Part shown: positions 1 to 9,461 of the stretch, one piece after another
How the letters are laid out: every line of letters starts with the position of its first letter
How positions within the stretch are numbered: position 1 is the first letter of the stretch
From: UBA7672 sp040398465
Lineage (GTDB): Bacteria; Pseudomonadota; Alphaproteobacteria; Caulobacterales; Hyphomonadaceae
Direction: 5' to 3'
Assembly: GCA_040398465.1 (NCBI GenBank)
Contig: JBBAUA010000013.1
Span: 1-64,000 of the forward strand
DNA: 64,000 nucleotides
The notes under the pieces: model-generated
What the model saw: the letters and a program-made list of their open reading frames with translations, nothing else
What the model was told of the DNA's origin: nothing
Database searches by the model: none
Position numbers and translations under genes: made by a program

Positions 1-33
1 GTAGGCCAGCTCTTTGCCGCTTGAGTCGTTCAT
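1..33 (-). CDS. 5' end of an unidentified gene (truncated by window edge)
   Basis: Only the first 11 codons are present (MNDSSGKELAY), running leftward off the window. The ATG is preceded by AGAGGA about 8 nt upstream, a good ribosome-binding site, so a real start is likely. Too little is visible to name a function. It lies downstream of the sodium symporter on the same strand. Confidence 0.5.
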   Translation of the reverse strand, partial: MNDSSGKELAY

Positions 34-105
34 CTGATATCCTCTGGCGGTCTAAGCTAGCACAACCAGATTCAGATGTCCGCGCGATCAAAGCGGTCTG
101 CAGGA

Positions 106-1497
106 TCAATCCGTCGCCGTCAGCGCGCTATCGATCACCATTCCAGCGCCTGCCGCATCCAGCTTCTCACGGATGCCGAGCACCAGGATCACGCCGATCG
201 CGATCGGGATGACCCAGCGCACCAGCACGCTCCAGACGCGGAAGAAAGGCATGCCGAACTCGGCCTGCATCATCTTCTTCTCGATTACCCAGCCGGCGAA
301 AATCGCCATCAGCAGGCCGCCTATGGGCATCAACAGCGACGACGCCACGAAGTCGACGAAGCCGATGTATTCGCGGCTGTAGACATAGCCCGCGCCGATC
401 ACGAACACAGCAAAGCCCACGCCCATGGCCGCGCCCCAGCGCGTGACGCCGGTACGCTCGTCAAGCCAGGAGACCGCCACCTCAAGCAACGAGATCGACG
501 AGGCGAGAGCTGCGAACAGCGCGAGCAGGAAGAATGCGCCGCCGATGATGGCCCCGAACGGCATTTGCGCGAGGCCGATCGGCAGGTTCACGAACAGCAG
601 GCTGAACCCGGAGTTCGGCTCACTGCCAACCGCAAAGACCAGCGAGAACACCACGAAGGCTGCGACCAGTGCGACCGCTGTATCGGCCAGCGCCACGATG
701 GCCGATGAGCGCGGCACGTCTGCATCTGTCTTGAGATAGGCGCCATAGGTGATCATCACGGCCGCGCCGACGCCGGTTGCGAAGAAGGACTGCGCCAGCG
801 CATCGAGCAGCATGGAGAAGGAGAAATCCTCCGCCCTCACCCGCGTCAGAAACGCTGCCGCCTCGCCGAACGCGCCCTCCGCGATTCCGAAGCCGAGCAG
901 GATCAGCAGAACGAGAATGAACACGGGCATCAGGATGGTCGACGCCCGCTCGATCCCCCGCTTCACGCCGCGTCCAACCACGACAACGGCCGCGCCTATG
1001 AAGATCGCGAGGTAGACCAGCAGCAGCGGAAGGTTCGTCCTCCCCGTCACATCCTCGAAGCGAGCAGCAGATGCCTCGATCGAACCGCCATCAAGCGCGA
1101 ACACGCCCGAGATGGCGAAGGGAATGTAGGCCATGAACCAGGCCGAGACGACGCAGTAGAATGTCAGGATAAAGAACGCCGACAGCATGCCGAGCCATGC
1201 GACGCCGCCCCACCACTCGCTCTTGCCGGAGGCGCGCGCCAGCGCCTGCACGCTCTCGACCGCCGAATGACCGGACCGACGGCCGACAGCATATTCGGCG
1301 GCGAGCAGCGGGAATGCGATCAGCGCAAGACACAGGAGATAGGCGAGCACGAACGCCCCACCGCCATTCTCTCCCGTCGTGTAGGTGAAGCGCCACAGAT
1401 TGCCGAGGCCGATGGACGAACCAACGGCCGCCATGACGAACCCGAACCGGGATGACCAGGTTTCGCTCTTGCGGTCGACCCGCCCGGCAATCGTCAT
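106..1497 (-). CDS. Sodium-dependent transporter, neurotransmitter:sodium symporter (SNF/NSS) family
   Basis: 463-aa polytopic inner-membrane protein of the LeuT-fold NSS family, which couples Na+ entry to uptake of amino acids or related solutes; the substrate cannot be read from sequence. The TM1 signature is clear: GNLWRF near residues 32-37 and NGGGAF near 44-49. About 11-12 hydrophobic segments follow and the length is normal for bacterial members. The ATG at 1497 was preferred over an in-frame start at 1533 because an AGGGCGGGAC stretch lies just upstream and the conserved core begins soon after. It lies 73 nt downstream of rodA on the same strand and could be read through from the elongation operon, but nothing shows a functional link. 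Confidence 0.88.
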   Translation of the reverse strand: MTIAGRVDRKSETWSSRFGFVMAAVGSSIGLGNLWRFTYTTGENGGGAFVLAYLLCLALIAFPLLAAEYAVGRRSGHSAVESVQALARASGKSEWWGGVAWLGMLSAFFILTFYCVVSAWFMAYIPFAISGVFALDGGSIEASAARFEDVTGRTNLPLLLVYLAIFIGAAVVVVGRGVKRGIERASTILMPVFILVLLILLGFGIAEGAFGEAAAFLTRVRAEDFSFSMLLDALAQSFFATGVGAAVMITYGAYLKTDADVPRSSAIVALADTAVALVAAFVVFSLVFAVGSEPNSGFSLLFVNLPIGLAQMPFGAIIGGAFFLLALFAALASSISLLEVAVSWLDERTGVTRWGAAMGVGFAVFVIGAGYVYSREYIGFVDFVASSLLMPIGGLLMAIFAGWVIEKKMMQAEFGMPFFRVWSVLVRWVIPIAIGVILVLGIREKLDAAGAGMVIDSALTATD

Positions 1498-1570
1498 GAT
1501 GTCCCGCCCTGTTCCGCCCCAAGTCGCGCTCAAATCCGGACCCGATCGACGGGCCGGCAGGACGCCGGAC

Positions 1571-2728
1571 CTAGAGCAGGCCGCGAAGGGTCATATCGTT
1601 CGCGCGGTTGAGGTGTACAGCCATCAACAACCCGAATCCGACCATGACCGTGACAATAGCCGTGCCCCCGTATGAGATTAGGGGCAAGGGTATGCCCACC
1701 ACGGGCAGCAGGCCGATGACCATGCCGATATTGATGCCGACATACAGAAGCAGGGTTGTCGTGAAACTTGCCGCTGCAAGTGCGCCGAACGAACTTCGCG
1801 AACTGCCCGCAATCGACATGCCCTGCACAATGGCGATGGCCCAGGCCGCCAGCATCACCATCGACCCCGCGAAGCCGAACTCCTCCGCCACGATCGTGAA
1901 GATGAAGTCGGTGTGCTGTTCGGGGATGTATTCCAGCTCTTTCTGGGCGCCTTCCATGAAGCCCTTGCCGGCAAGCCCGCCCGAACCGATGGCGATCATG
2001 CCCTGTTGGAGCTGGTAGCCCGCGCCCAGCGGATCAGCCGCCGGGTCCCACATCGTGTGGATGCGCTCGCGCTGGTAGTCGTGCAGGCCGAAGAAGTAGA
2101 CCACCGGCGCCATCGCGATGAGCAGCACGATGATGCCGCCCACGATGCGAAGGCTGATGCCCGCGAAGAAGATCACCGAACAGCCGGCGCCGAGAATCAT
2201 CAGCGCGGTGCCAAGGTCGGGCTGTTTCAGCACGAAGCCGACCGGGATGAGCACCACGATCAGGGCGACGATGTGAATCCAGAGGCTGGTGCGGCCAGAG
2301 GCGAAGACCTGATGATAGTATCGCGCCACGGCCAGCGGCACGGCGATTTTCATCAGTTCCGAGGGCTGGAGTGTCAGCGGCCCGATCGTCAGCCAGCGCT
2401 GCGATCCGTTGACGATGTTGCCCGCCACCTCGACGCCAAACAGCAGAAGGATACCGAGCGCATAGCCTGGATAGGCGAGCGCCGCCCATAGCCTGAGCGG
2501 CAGAAGGGCGACGAACAGGGCGACGCCCAGCATGATGGTGAAGCGGAAGATGTGATCCATCGCATAGCGGGCATCGATCTTGAGGAGACCGGTTTCCAGG
2601 TCGTGCGCGCTCGAGCCCGCGGAAAACAGGATAAGCGAGCCGAACATCGCCATCGCGATGATGGTCAGCAGCAGGAACCAGTGCAGCTGCGTGACCTTGT
2701 AGAGCAGCGTATCCTTGCGGATCATCAT
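1571..2728 (-). CDS. rodA: Rod shape-determining protein RodA (SEDS peptidoglycan glycosyltransferase)
   Basis: 385-aa integral membrane protein of the SEDS family. With PBP2 it polymerises lipid II into glycan strands during lateral wall growth. Family motifs are visible: GSQRWLTIGPLTLQPSE near residues 108-124 and HTDFIF followed by AEEFGF near 272-286, including the conserved Asp needed in SEDS polymerases. About ten hydrophobic helices span the length. The start overlaps the mrdA stop in an ATGA tetranucleotide, indicating translational coupling to the partner transpeptidase. It is the last gene of the mreBCD-mrdA-rodA operon. Confidence 0.96.
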   Translation of the reverse strand: MMIRKDTLLYKVTQLHWFLLLTIIAMAMFGSLILFSAGSSAHDLETGLLKIDARYAMDHIFRFTIMLGVALFVALLPLRLWAALAYPGYALGILLLFGVEVAGNIVNGSQRWLTIGPLTLQPSELMKIAVPLAVARYYHQVFASGRTSLWIHIVALIVVLIPVGFVLKQPDLGTALMILGAGCSVIFFAGISLRIVGGIIVLLIAMAPVVYFFGLHDYQRERIHTMWDPAADPLGAGYQLQQGMIAIGSGGLAGKGFMEGAQKELEYIPEQHTDFIFTIVAEEFGFAGSMVMLAAWAIAIVQGMSIAGSSRSSFGALAAASFTTTLLLYVGINIGMVIGLLPVVGIPLPLISYGGTAIVTVMVGFGLLMAVHLNRANDMTLRGLL

Positions 2729-4755
2729 GTCGGCTGCTTCCCGCTTTCGGCGGCTGCGGCGGCAAGGTCGCGCGCGCGGGGAACGAACGCCTTCCTGGCG
2801 CCAGGATCTATCCTGAGCGCTTCGGCCAGCAGATCACGCGCGATCGGCGCTGCAACGCTGGAGCCCGACCCGCCATGCTCGACGATGACCGAGACCGCAT
2901 AACGCGGATTGTCCGCGGGTGCGAACGCCACAAAGAGCGCATGGTCGCGCAACTTCCATGGCAGCTTGTCGTTCGCGATGGCGCGACCGCGCGAATCTCG
3001 TTCAGCCGCAGTGATGACGCGCACCTGCGCCGATCCCGACTTGCCGGCCATCCGCGCGTTTGTATAGGGCGCCGGCAGCTTGCCTTCGGGGTCCAGTTCG
3101 CCCGAGCGCACGGCTGTGCCGCCGCCTTCGGACGTCACCGCGAACATGCCTGCGCGCACGGCTTCGAGCACGCCCGGCTTGAACTCTCCCATCGGGGTGA
3201 TCGTATTGTCGGGCACGCGGATGCCGCCGACGATCATGTGCGGATCCGGCATCTGCGGTCCGCCCGCGATCCGCGCGACCATGACGGCAAGCTCGAACGG
3301 CGTCGCCGTCACATAGCCCTGCCCGATGCCCGCGCTGATCGTGTCGCCGTCATACCACTTCTCTTTGATACGAGGGTTGGTCAGCTTCCATTCGTTGTTC
3401 GGAACCACGCCTGACTTGCCGCCCGTGATGCCCAGCTCATAGCGGTGGCCCAGGCCGAAGCGCTTCGCGACCTTGGCGATCTCTTCGATGCCGGTCCTCT
3501 GCGCCGCACGGTAGAAATAACAGTCACAGGATTTCTGCAGCCCGGTGTGGAGGTTGACCACGCCATGCCCTTCCGGCCGCCAGCAGTTGTAGAAACGGGT
3601 GTAGTACCAGGCCTTGCCGGGGCAGCTTACCTGATCCTCCGGCTTCATCGCGCCGCTCTCAAGGGCAGCGGCGGCAACGACCATCTTGAAGGTCGAGCCC
3701 GGCGGATAAACGCCGTCATAGGCCTTGTGATAGAGCGGGTTGCGCTCGTCCTCGCGCAGGGCCTTGTAAGGCGCCGATGCAATGCCGCTGACGAACAGGT
3801 TCGGGTCAGGCGACGGCGTCGACATCATGCAAACGACTTCACCGGTTGCGATGTCGATCATCACCGCGCTGCCGGCTTCGACGCCGAAACGCCGGATGGC
3901 GATACTCTGCAGTTCGGCGTCGATCGAGAGAACGACGTCGGCGCCTGGCTTGCCCGCGAGGTCTTCGCTGGGCAGGCGATCGATGACGCGGCCGGTGGCG
4001 TTCTGCAGCAGACGTTCATTGCCCGGCTCGCCCTTGAGCGCCATCTCGCCATAGGCTTCGATGCCCTGCTTGCCGACGCGCATCGCGGGATGCTTGTAGA
4101 GCCGCCGCACAGCCACCGCGCGCTTCTTGCCTTCAGGCGAATCGAGCGTCTCGCCGGCCGCAGCCAGCTCTGCATCGACCATGCGCGAGATGTCGGCCTC
4201 GTTGGCTTTCTGGACGTACCCGATCGTGTGGTAAAACGCCGCCTGCAGCGGATAGGAGCGCAGTTCGCCCACCTCCGCACTGATGCCGTTGAGTTCGGGC
4301 GCCATCACATTGACCTGCGCGAACTCTTCCCATGTCAGGTCGTCGGCCACCAGGACGTCGCGGTGGGCCGGCGGGGTGGTCGCGTCCTGCAGCAGCGAGC
4401 GCTTCTTGGCGTCACTCAGGCGCAACAGCTTGCCGATGCGTTCGATGACGTCGCCGATCTCGGCCTGGCGGGTCAGCTTGTCACGCGACGCGCTGGCGAC
4501 TTCGGGACGCAGCGTGACGTAGAAATTGCGCTTCGAACTGGCAAGCTCGCGGCCATTGCGATCGTAGATCGTGCCGCGGTGCGGCGGCGCCGGCTCGAGC
4601 TTGATGCGAACCTCGCGCGCCTTTGTCTCGAATTCCTGCTGGCGGAACAGCTGCAGCTCGGCAAGCCGCGCCGTGAGGCCTAGGAACACCACGCCGCCGC
4701 CGGAGAGGAAGATCATCCGGCGCGAGGGGAAAAGGTTTTTCCAGTCTCTACTCAT
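2725..4755 (-). CDS. mrdA: Penicillin-binding protein 2 (elongasome transpeptidase)
   Basis: 676-aa class B penicillin-binding protein that cross-links peptidoglycan during elongation, anchored by an N-terminal membrane helix (about residues 13-30) with the rest periplasmic. The dimerisation domain is followed by the transpeptidase domain. The active-site PPGSTFK places the nucleophile at Ser354 and the general base at Lys357. The second motif is SCD (in KSCDCYF) and the third is KSG (in AGKSGSAQV) in place of the commoner KTG. Overlaps mreD upstream and rodA downstream by 4 nt each (ATGA). The same gene order occurs widely in rod-shaped proteobacteria. Confidence 0.96.
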   Translation of the reverse strand: MSRDWKNLFPSRRMIFLSGGGVVFLGLTARLAELQLFRQQEFETKAREVRIKLEPAPPHRGTIYDRNGRELASSKRNFYVTLRPEVASASRDKLTRQAEIGDVIERIGKLLRLSDAKKRSLLQDATTPPAHRDVLVADDLTWEEFAQVNVMAPELNGISAEVGELRSYPLQAAFYHTIGYVQKANEADISRMVDAELAAAGETLDSPEGKKRAVAVRRLYKHPAMRVGKQGIEAYGEMALKGEPGNERLLQNATGRVIDRLPSEDLAGKPGADVVLSIDAELQSIAIRRFGVEAGSAVMIDIATGEVVCMMSTPSPDPNLFVSGIASAPYKALREDERNPLYHKAYDGVYPPGSTFKMVVAAAALESGAMKPEDQVSCPGKAWYYTRFYNCWRPEGHGVVNLHTGLQKSCDCYFYRAAQRTGIEEIAKVAKRFGLGHRYELGITGGKSGVVPNNEWKLTNPRIKEKWYDGDTISAGIGQGYVTATPFELAVMVARIAGGPQMPDPHMIVGGIRVPDNTITPMGEFKPGVLEAVRAGMFAVTSEGGGTAVRSGELDPEGKLPAPYTNARMAGKSGSAQVRVITAAERDSRGRAIANDKLPWKLRDHALFVAFAPADNPRYAVSVIVEHGGSGSSVAAPIARDLLAEALRIDPGARKAFVPRARDLAAAAAESGKQPT

Positions 4756-5240
4756 CGTCTGGCTACCCTGATGCTGGCCGGCAGGATCACGAAACGTGCG
4801 AGCGGATACAGGATCGCGGTCATGATGAAATCACCCGTCAGCGCTCCACGCGCAAGGCCCGGATGACCGGCAATGCTGCCCGCCACGCCAAGCGCGAGGC
4901 TGACGGCGATGATGCCGCCGATCAGTGCGATGGCTTCTGCGCCGACAACCGGAATGGGCGGCTGGCGATCCCAGGCGATCAGCGCGACGCCATAGGCGCA
5001 AAGCAGCGCCAGCGGCCAGGAGCCGATCGGCGCCTCGCCCATGTAATCCATGACAAGGCCGAGCATGATCAGGCAGCCCGCGACCCACACAGAGAGTCCG
5101 AACGCGGCAAAGCCGGCTGCGAGCCACAGACCCGCGATCGGCCACCATACCGTGCCGAGGCCGACGCGCATGCCGAATGCTGTCGTCAGCGCCGCCAGCA
5201 CGACAAGGATCAGCACCCAGAGACGCCACGCCGTCGTCAC
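4752..5240 (-). CDS. mreD: Rod shape-determining protein MreD
   Basis: 162-aa inner-membrane protein, almost entirely hydrophobic with about five helices, as expected for MreD, the membrane scaffold that bridges MreC to the elongation enzymes. The start is taken as GTG at 5240 because it overlaps the mreC stop as GTGA and the hydrophobic MreD core (TTAWRLWVLIL) begins immediately. A longer open frame extends upstream but only through mreC in another frame. Assignment rests on size, topology and position between mreC and mrdA, since MreD is poorly conserved in sequence. Confidence 0.88.
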   Translation of the reverse strand: MTTAWRLWVLILVVLAALTTAFGMRVGLGTVWWPIAGLWLAAGFAAFGLSVWVAGCLIMLGLVMDYMGEAPIGSWPLALLCAYGVALIAWDRQPPIPVVGAEAIALIGGIIAVSLALGVAGSIAGHPGLARGALTGDFIMTAILYPLARFVILPASIRVARR

Positions 5241-6223
5241 TGCGTCCCTCCCTGCCCGGCGGCCGCGCCGCTCGCGGGACGAGCCGGCAGCGGGACTGCA
5301 GCGCCACCTGGCGCCGGGGATGGAACAGGCGCGATCGGCGCGACGCTGACGGTGCGCAGCGTCGAGTCGGTATTCCGCTGCACGCCGCCAAGCGGGGGCA
5401 CCAGATCGGGGTCGGCAAAGTCGGGCGGCGGGACGAGGCGGACGAAATCGATCGGACGGGCCTGCAGCGCAAGATCGAGCACCCACTCCTCGCCGTCTTT
5501 CCGCGCGACGCCGACGCGCACGCCGAGCGGCATCTTTCCGTCATCGCCAGAGGTCACCCAGACTTCGCCCGGAATGATCTTGTCCGGCGTCTCCGGCTCG
5601 AGCAGGCGCGCGCTCGTACCATTGTCGCCGACCAGAAGGGCGCGGTCGCCCGACTGCGTGCCCATCACCGGGATGCGGCTGGCGAAGTCGGTCAGCATCA
5701 GGATGCGCGAGGTGTATTCACCGACCCGCACGACGCGGCCGACCAGGCCGTACTCGTTGATTGCCGCAAACCCTTCGCGCACGCCGTTGGCGGCGCCGGC
5801 GTTCGCAATGCGGGAGGCGGCAAAGGGACCGTTCTCCTCGGCCACGACGCGCGCCGTCACCGACTGGCCTTGCGTCTCGCCGACGAGGTCGAGCAGTTTT
5901 TCGTAGCGCTCCATGCGAAGCGCCATCGTCTCGGCAAGTTCCTTCCAGCGATGGAGATCGCGGACCTGGGCTTCGAGTTCCGCGATGCGGGCTTCGTCTT
6001 CCTGGCTGCCGAAGCCGAACGACCAGCCGGCAAGTCCGGACGCAACGCCTGCGAGACTCGCTGTCGTGCCATCCATCGACTTGCGGGACGTTTCGATACC
6101 GGAGCGAACAGTGGACGAGGTCTGGATCGCCAGCGCGCCAACCATCGATATGCCAAGGCCAACGACGATCGCGCGCGCGCCGGGGCGCGGCTGTCCGGAT
6201 CGTCTGTTGCCATACCAGGCCAT
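5237..6223 (-). CDS. mreC: Rod shape-determining protein MreC
   Basis: 328-aa bitopic protein with a short cytoplasmic N-terminus, one membrane helix (about residues 19-36), a coiled-coil stretch near residues 75-115 (EARIAELEAQVRDL...) and the periplasmic beta-domain with typical MreC motifs such as NEYGLVGRVVRVGEYTSRI. The C-terminal tail is rich in Pro and Ala and looks disordered. MreC links MreB filaments to PBP2/RodA. Lies 62 nt downstream of mreB and overlaps mreD by 4 nt. Confidence 0.94.
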   Translation of the reverse strand: MAWYGNRRSGQPRPGARAIVVGLGISMVGALAIQTSSTVRSGIETSRKSMDGTTASLAGVASGLAGWSFGFGSQEDEARIAELEAQVRDLHRWKELAETMALRMERYEKLLDLVGETQGQSVTARVVAEENGPFAASRIANAGAANGVREGFAAINEYGLVGRVVRVGEYTSRILMLTDFASRIPVMGTQSGDRALLVGDNGTSARLLEPETPDKIIPGEVWVTSGDDGKMPLGVRVGVARKDGEEWVLDLALQARPIDFVRLVPPPDFADPDLVPPLGGVQRNTDSTLRTVSVAPIAPVPSPAPGGAAVPLPARPASGAAAGQGGTQ

Positions 6224-6240
6224 CTTGGCTCCCGAGGCCC

Positions 6241-6259
6241 CGGTGTCTTGAGGACACCG
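6241..6259 (-). other. Stem-loop between mreB and mreC
   Basis: Perfect 7-bp inverted repeat CGGTGTC/GACACCG with a 5-nt loop in the 62-nt mreB-mreC spacer. There is no U-tract after it on the minus strand, so it is more likely an RNA processing or stability element setting mreB above mreCD than a terminator. Confidence 0.4.
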
Positions 6260-6285
6260 CTGTCCCGCGTCTCAGCCCGTGAGGC

Positions 6286-7326
6286 CTAGACCTCCGGCGC
6301 CAGAACGCCCTTCATCTTGTCGAGATTCTCTAGCACTTTCCCAGAGCCGAGCACGACGCATTTCAGCGGGTCCTCGGCCACAGTCACCGGCAGACCGGTG
6401 CGCTCGCGCAACACAACGTCGAGGTTCCGCAACAGGGCGCCGCCGCCCGTGAGCACGATGCCCTTGTCGACAATGTCGGCGGCGAGTTCCGGCGGCATCG
6501 CCTCAAGCGCCGTCTTGACCGAGTCGACGATCTGCGTGACCGGCTCGGCCAGCGATTTCGCAACCATGGCTTCGGTGATCTCGATTTCCTTGGGCACGCC
6601 GTTCATCAGGTCTCGGCCGCGAATGTCGAGCGACATGCCCTTGCCGTTCTCAGGCGCTTTCGCCGTACCGATTTCCTTCTTGATGCGCTCGGCCGACGCT
6701 TCGCCGATCAACAGGTTCTCTTCGCGGCGGAGGTAGTTGACGATCGCATCGTCCATCTTGTCGCCGCCGACGCGGACGGAACGGGAGTAAACCAGACCGC
6801 CCAACGACAGCACCGCCACCTCGGTCGTTCCGCCGCCGATATCGACCACCATCGAGCCCGACGGCTCGTCGATCGGGAGGCCCGCGCCGATGGCGGCGGC
6901 CATGGGTTCGTAGATCAGGTGCACCTGACGCGCGCCGGCCATCTGGGCTGACTGCTGGATCGCGCGACGTTCGACCGGGGTCGCGCCGGCGGGGACGCAG
7001 ATAATGATGACCGGGGCAATGAAGGAGCGGCGGACCTGCACCTTCTGGATGAAGCGCTTGATCATCTCCTCGGCGACTTCGAAGTCGGCGATGACGCCGT
7101 CCCGCATGGGACGAACCGCTTCCATGTAGATCGGGGTCTTGCCAAGCATCAGCTTGGCTTCCTTGCCGACGGCGTGGACGACCTTGCGGCCGTTCTGGTT
7201 CACATACGCAACGACGGATGGCTCATCGAGCTGGACGCCGTGGCCCTTCACATAGACCAGCGTGTTCGCCGTACCCAGGTCGATCGCCATGTCGGTCGAC
7301 ATGAGGCTGAACAGTTTGCCGAACAT
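6286..7326 (-). CDS. mreB: Actin-like rod shape-determining protein MreB
   Basis: 346-aa bacterial actin that polymerises on the inner membrane and directs the elongation machinery. The phosphate-1 ATPase loop is seen near the N-terminus (DLGTANTLVYVKG, from about residue 14), phosphate-2 as VVDIGGGTTEVAVLS, and the adenosine motif as LTGGGALLRNLD. The length matches MreB (about 347). First gene of the elongation operon; the promoter must lie in the 345-nt spacer upstream. Confidence 0.97.
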   Translation of the reverse strand: MFGKLFSLMSTDMAIDLGTANTLVYVKGHGVQLDEPSVVAYVNQNGRKVVHAVGKEAKLMLGKTPIYMEAVRPMRDGVIADFEVAEEMIKRFIQKVQVRRSFIAPVIIICVPAGATPVERRAIQQSAQMAGARQVHLIYEPMAAAIGAGLPIDEPSGSMVVDIGGGTTEVAVLSLGGLVYSRSVRVGGDKMDDAIVNYLRREENLLIGEASAERIKKEIGTAKAPENGKGMSLDIRGRDLMNGVPKEIEITEAMVAKSLAEPVTQIVDSVKTALEAMPPELAADIVDKGIVLTGGGALLRNLDVVLRERTGLPVTVAEDPLKCVVLGSGKVLENLDKMKGVLAPEV

Positions 7327-7671
7327 GGGCGCGGGGCTCCGGGTGCGCGACTCACCTCGCGCGGATTCTAATTGCTCCCCTTAACCTGTCTCGCGTTTCG
7401 GAATCCCTAACGCAATAGCGCACTGCCAATAATGGTCGCGACAGGCGGAACGCTGCGTTTCGCACGGATTCCGGGCGCCGGTTGAAGCGGCCCATTCGTT
7501 CGAATCCGGAGATTCGCTCAGGGCGATGCTCGAAGGCTGGGCGCTGCACACGGCACGCTACGTTCCGCAGGGCAAATTCCGTATCTTTGGTGACGCCTCT
7601 TGCCAGCAGTCTCGCGGCGCCGCCATTGGGGGCGGACTTATGAGAATCCCTGAACGCCTCCCCTCGCCCAG
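7327..7671. other. Divergent intergenic region between mreB and an MFS gene
   Basis: 345 nt holding the upstream regions of both divergent genes. No tRNA, small RNA or long repeat was recognised. A 65-codon open frame on the minus strand (7352-7549) has no ribosome-binding site and Arg-rich, low-complexity composition, so it was not accepted as a gene. No convincing -35/-10 pair stood out by eye. Confidence 0.5.
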
Positions 7672-9030
7672 ATGACCGAAACAGCTGCCGATGGCGCCGC
7701 AGACAGCCCCCCGGAGGGAAGGTTCGCCGCCTTCCGGCACCGGTCGTTCGTGCTCTATTTCCTGGCCCGGGTTTTCACGACCTTCGGGGCCCAGATCCTC
7801 TCGGTCGCCGTCATCTGGCACATCTACGCCCTGACCAAATCGGCCCTCTTCACCGGGCTCGTCGGCCTCGTTCAGTTCCTGCCCCTCGCACTCCTCGTGC
7901 TCGTCACCGGGACGGCCGCCGACCAGTTCGGACGCAGGATGATCATGGGGCTTTCGGTCCTGCTGGCTGCCGCATGCGCCGCCGCCATGGCGCTTCTGAC
8001 CGGGAGCGGAATGATCACAGCTGTCCTGATGCTGAGCGTCCTTGTCGTCTTCGGGATCGCGCGCGCCTTTCTGGGTCCTGCCTCGTCTTCGCTCGTCGTG
8101 TCCCTCGTTCCTGCCCATGACTTCGCAAATGCGGTCACCTGGAACTCGTCCGCCTGGCAGGCGGCCACGATTGTCGGGCCGGCGGCGGGTGGATTGCTGC
8201 TGGGACTGGGTGAGCCCGCCTTCGCCAGCTGGCTGGCCGGCAATGGGCAGGCGGGGCTCGGCGCTTTCCTGAACGGGCATGGGCCCGAGATCGCCTACAC
8301 GATCGCCTTTGTCTTCATGATAATCGGGGCGCTGCTGGTCTTTGCGATTCCGAAACCGCCAAAGGCGCCGCCCAAGGAGCGGCCTACGCTTTCCAACATG
8401 CTGGACGGGTTCCGCTTCATCTGGAAGCAGAAGATCATTCTCGGCGCGATCTCGCTCGATCTCTTCGCCGTCCTCATGGGAGGCGTGATCGCCCTCCTAC
8501 CGATATATGCCGAGGAGATCCTGAAGCTCGGGCCCGAGGGCCTGGGGTGGCTTCGCGCCGCCCCCGGGATCGGGGCAATTGCAACCGCCGCCTTGTTGGC
8601 CGCCTTCCCGATCCGCGACCATGCCGGACGGATCATGTTCGTCTGTGTCGCGCTCTTCGGGGCGTTCACCGTGGTCTTCGGGCTTTCGACCGTGGCCTGG
8701 CTTTCGATCCTTGCGCTCATCCTGCTGGGCGCAGTGGACATGGTGAGCGTGGTGATCCGCGAGACCCTGCTGCAGTTGTGGACGCCGGATGAGGTTCGTG
8801 GGCGGGTGAATGCCGTGAACTCGGTCTTTGTCTCCGCATCGAACGAGCTAGGCGAATTCCGCGCCGGTACGATGGCGCATGTGATCGGCGCCGGGGCGGT
8901 TGGCGCTGTTCCGGCCGTGGTGATTGGTGGGGTCGGCGCGATCTTTGTCGCGGGGGCGTGGGCGTGGATGTTTCCCGGCCTGCGGGAGGCGCGGCGGCTG
9001 GACGGCAAGGACGTTGAGAATCCAACCTGA
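7672..9030 (+). CDS. MFS transporter (EntS/MFS_3-type exporter)
   Basis: 452-aa major facilitator with 12 predicted helices. The sequence pattern (RSFVLYFLARVFTTFGAQI near residues 24-42, then loop TGTAADQFGRRMIMGLS with the MFS motif A core, and VRGRVNAVNSVF late in the protein) resembles the drug/siderophore exporter branch (MFS_3, EntS-like). The substrate is unknown. The N-terminal ~20 residues are polar, and the start codon lacks a clear ribosome-binding site, so the start may be slightly off. Stands 11 nt before the EVE-domain gene, with which it may be co-transcribed. Confidence 0.88.
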   Translation: MTETAADGAADSPPEGRFAAFRHRSFVLYFLARVFTTFGAQILSVAVIWHIYALTKSALFTGLVGLVQFLPLALLVLVTGTAADQFGRRMIMGLSVLLAAACAAAMALLTGSGMITAVLMLSVLVVFGIARAFLGPASSSLVVSLVPAHDFANAVTWNSSAWQAATIVGPAAGGLLLGLGEPAFASWLAGNGQAGLGAFLNGHGPEIAYTIAFVFMIIGALLVFAIPKPPKAPPKERPTLSNMLDGFRFIWKQKIILGAISLDLFAVLMGGVIALLPIYAEEILKLGPEGLGWLRAAPGIGAIATAALLAAFPIRDHAGRIMFVCVALFGAFTVVFGLSTVAWLSILALILLGAVDMVSVVIRETLLQLWTPDEVRGRVNAVNSVFVSASNELGEFRAGTMAHVIGAGAVGAVPAVVIGGVGAIFVAGAWAWMFPGLREARRLDGKDVENPT

Positions 9031-9041
9031 AGGAGATGGGG

Positions 9042-9461
9042 ATGGCCTATTGGCTGGTGAAGTCCGAACCGGACGTCTTCTCGTGGGACGACCTCGTGGA
9101 GGCCGGAAAAAACGGAACGCCCTGGACTGGGGTTCGCAACCACGGGGCCAAGCTGCACCTGATGGCGATGAAGCCGGGGGAGCGGGTATTCTACTACCAT
9201 TCGAACGCCGACAAGGCCGTTGTGGGCATCGGCGAAGTCGTGAAGGCGGCCTATCCCGATCCGACCGCGGAAAGCGGCCCGTGGGTGTCGCCCGACATTC
9301 GCGGGCTTGAGCCGCTGAAGAAGCCTGTGACGCTGGCCGCAGCAAAATCCGATGCGGCGCTGAAGGACATGGTGCTGGTCAACAACACGCGCCTGTCCGT
9401 GCAGCCCGTGTCAGATGGTGAGTGGAAGCACATCTGCAAGCTGGGCGGCGTCAAAGCCTGA
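9042..9461 (+). CDS. EVE domain-containing protein
   Basis: 139-aa single-domain protein of the EVE (PUA-like) family, related to human THYN1, whose fold binds modified bases in nucleic acid. The family signature WLVKSEPDVFSWDDL opens the protein, followed by WTGVRNHGAK and the YHSNADKAVVGIGEV strand. The ATG at 9042 is chosen because AGGAG sits 6 nt before it; another in-frame ATG at 9036 overlaps that ribosome-binding site. Convergent with the ABC-F gene, overlapping its 3' end by 11 nt. Confidence 0.9.
   Translation: MAYWLVKSEPDVFSWDDLVEAGKNGTPWTGVRNHGAKLHLMAMKPGERVFYYHSNADKAVVGIGEVVKAAYPDPTAESGPWVSPDIRGLEPLKKPVTLAAAKSDAALKDMVLVNNTRLSVQPVSDGEWKHICKLGGVKA

Noticed and set aside
1536..1557. 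CCGG-rich dyad downstream of the symporter start as a rodA terminator
   Set aside because: The stem is broken by a bulge and has no U-tract; too weak to call.
7490..7515. TTCGAATCC stretch resembling a tRNA T-loop
   Set aside because: The flanking bases do not form a T-stem, and no acceptor or anticodon arm could be folded on either strand.
7352..7549. 65-codon open frame in the mreB upstream region
   Set aside because: No ribosome-binding site, Arg-rich low-complexity translation, and it overlaps the expected promoter region.
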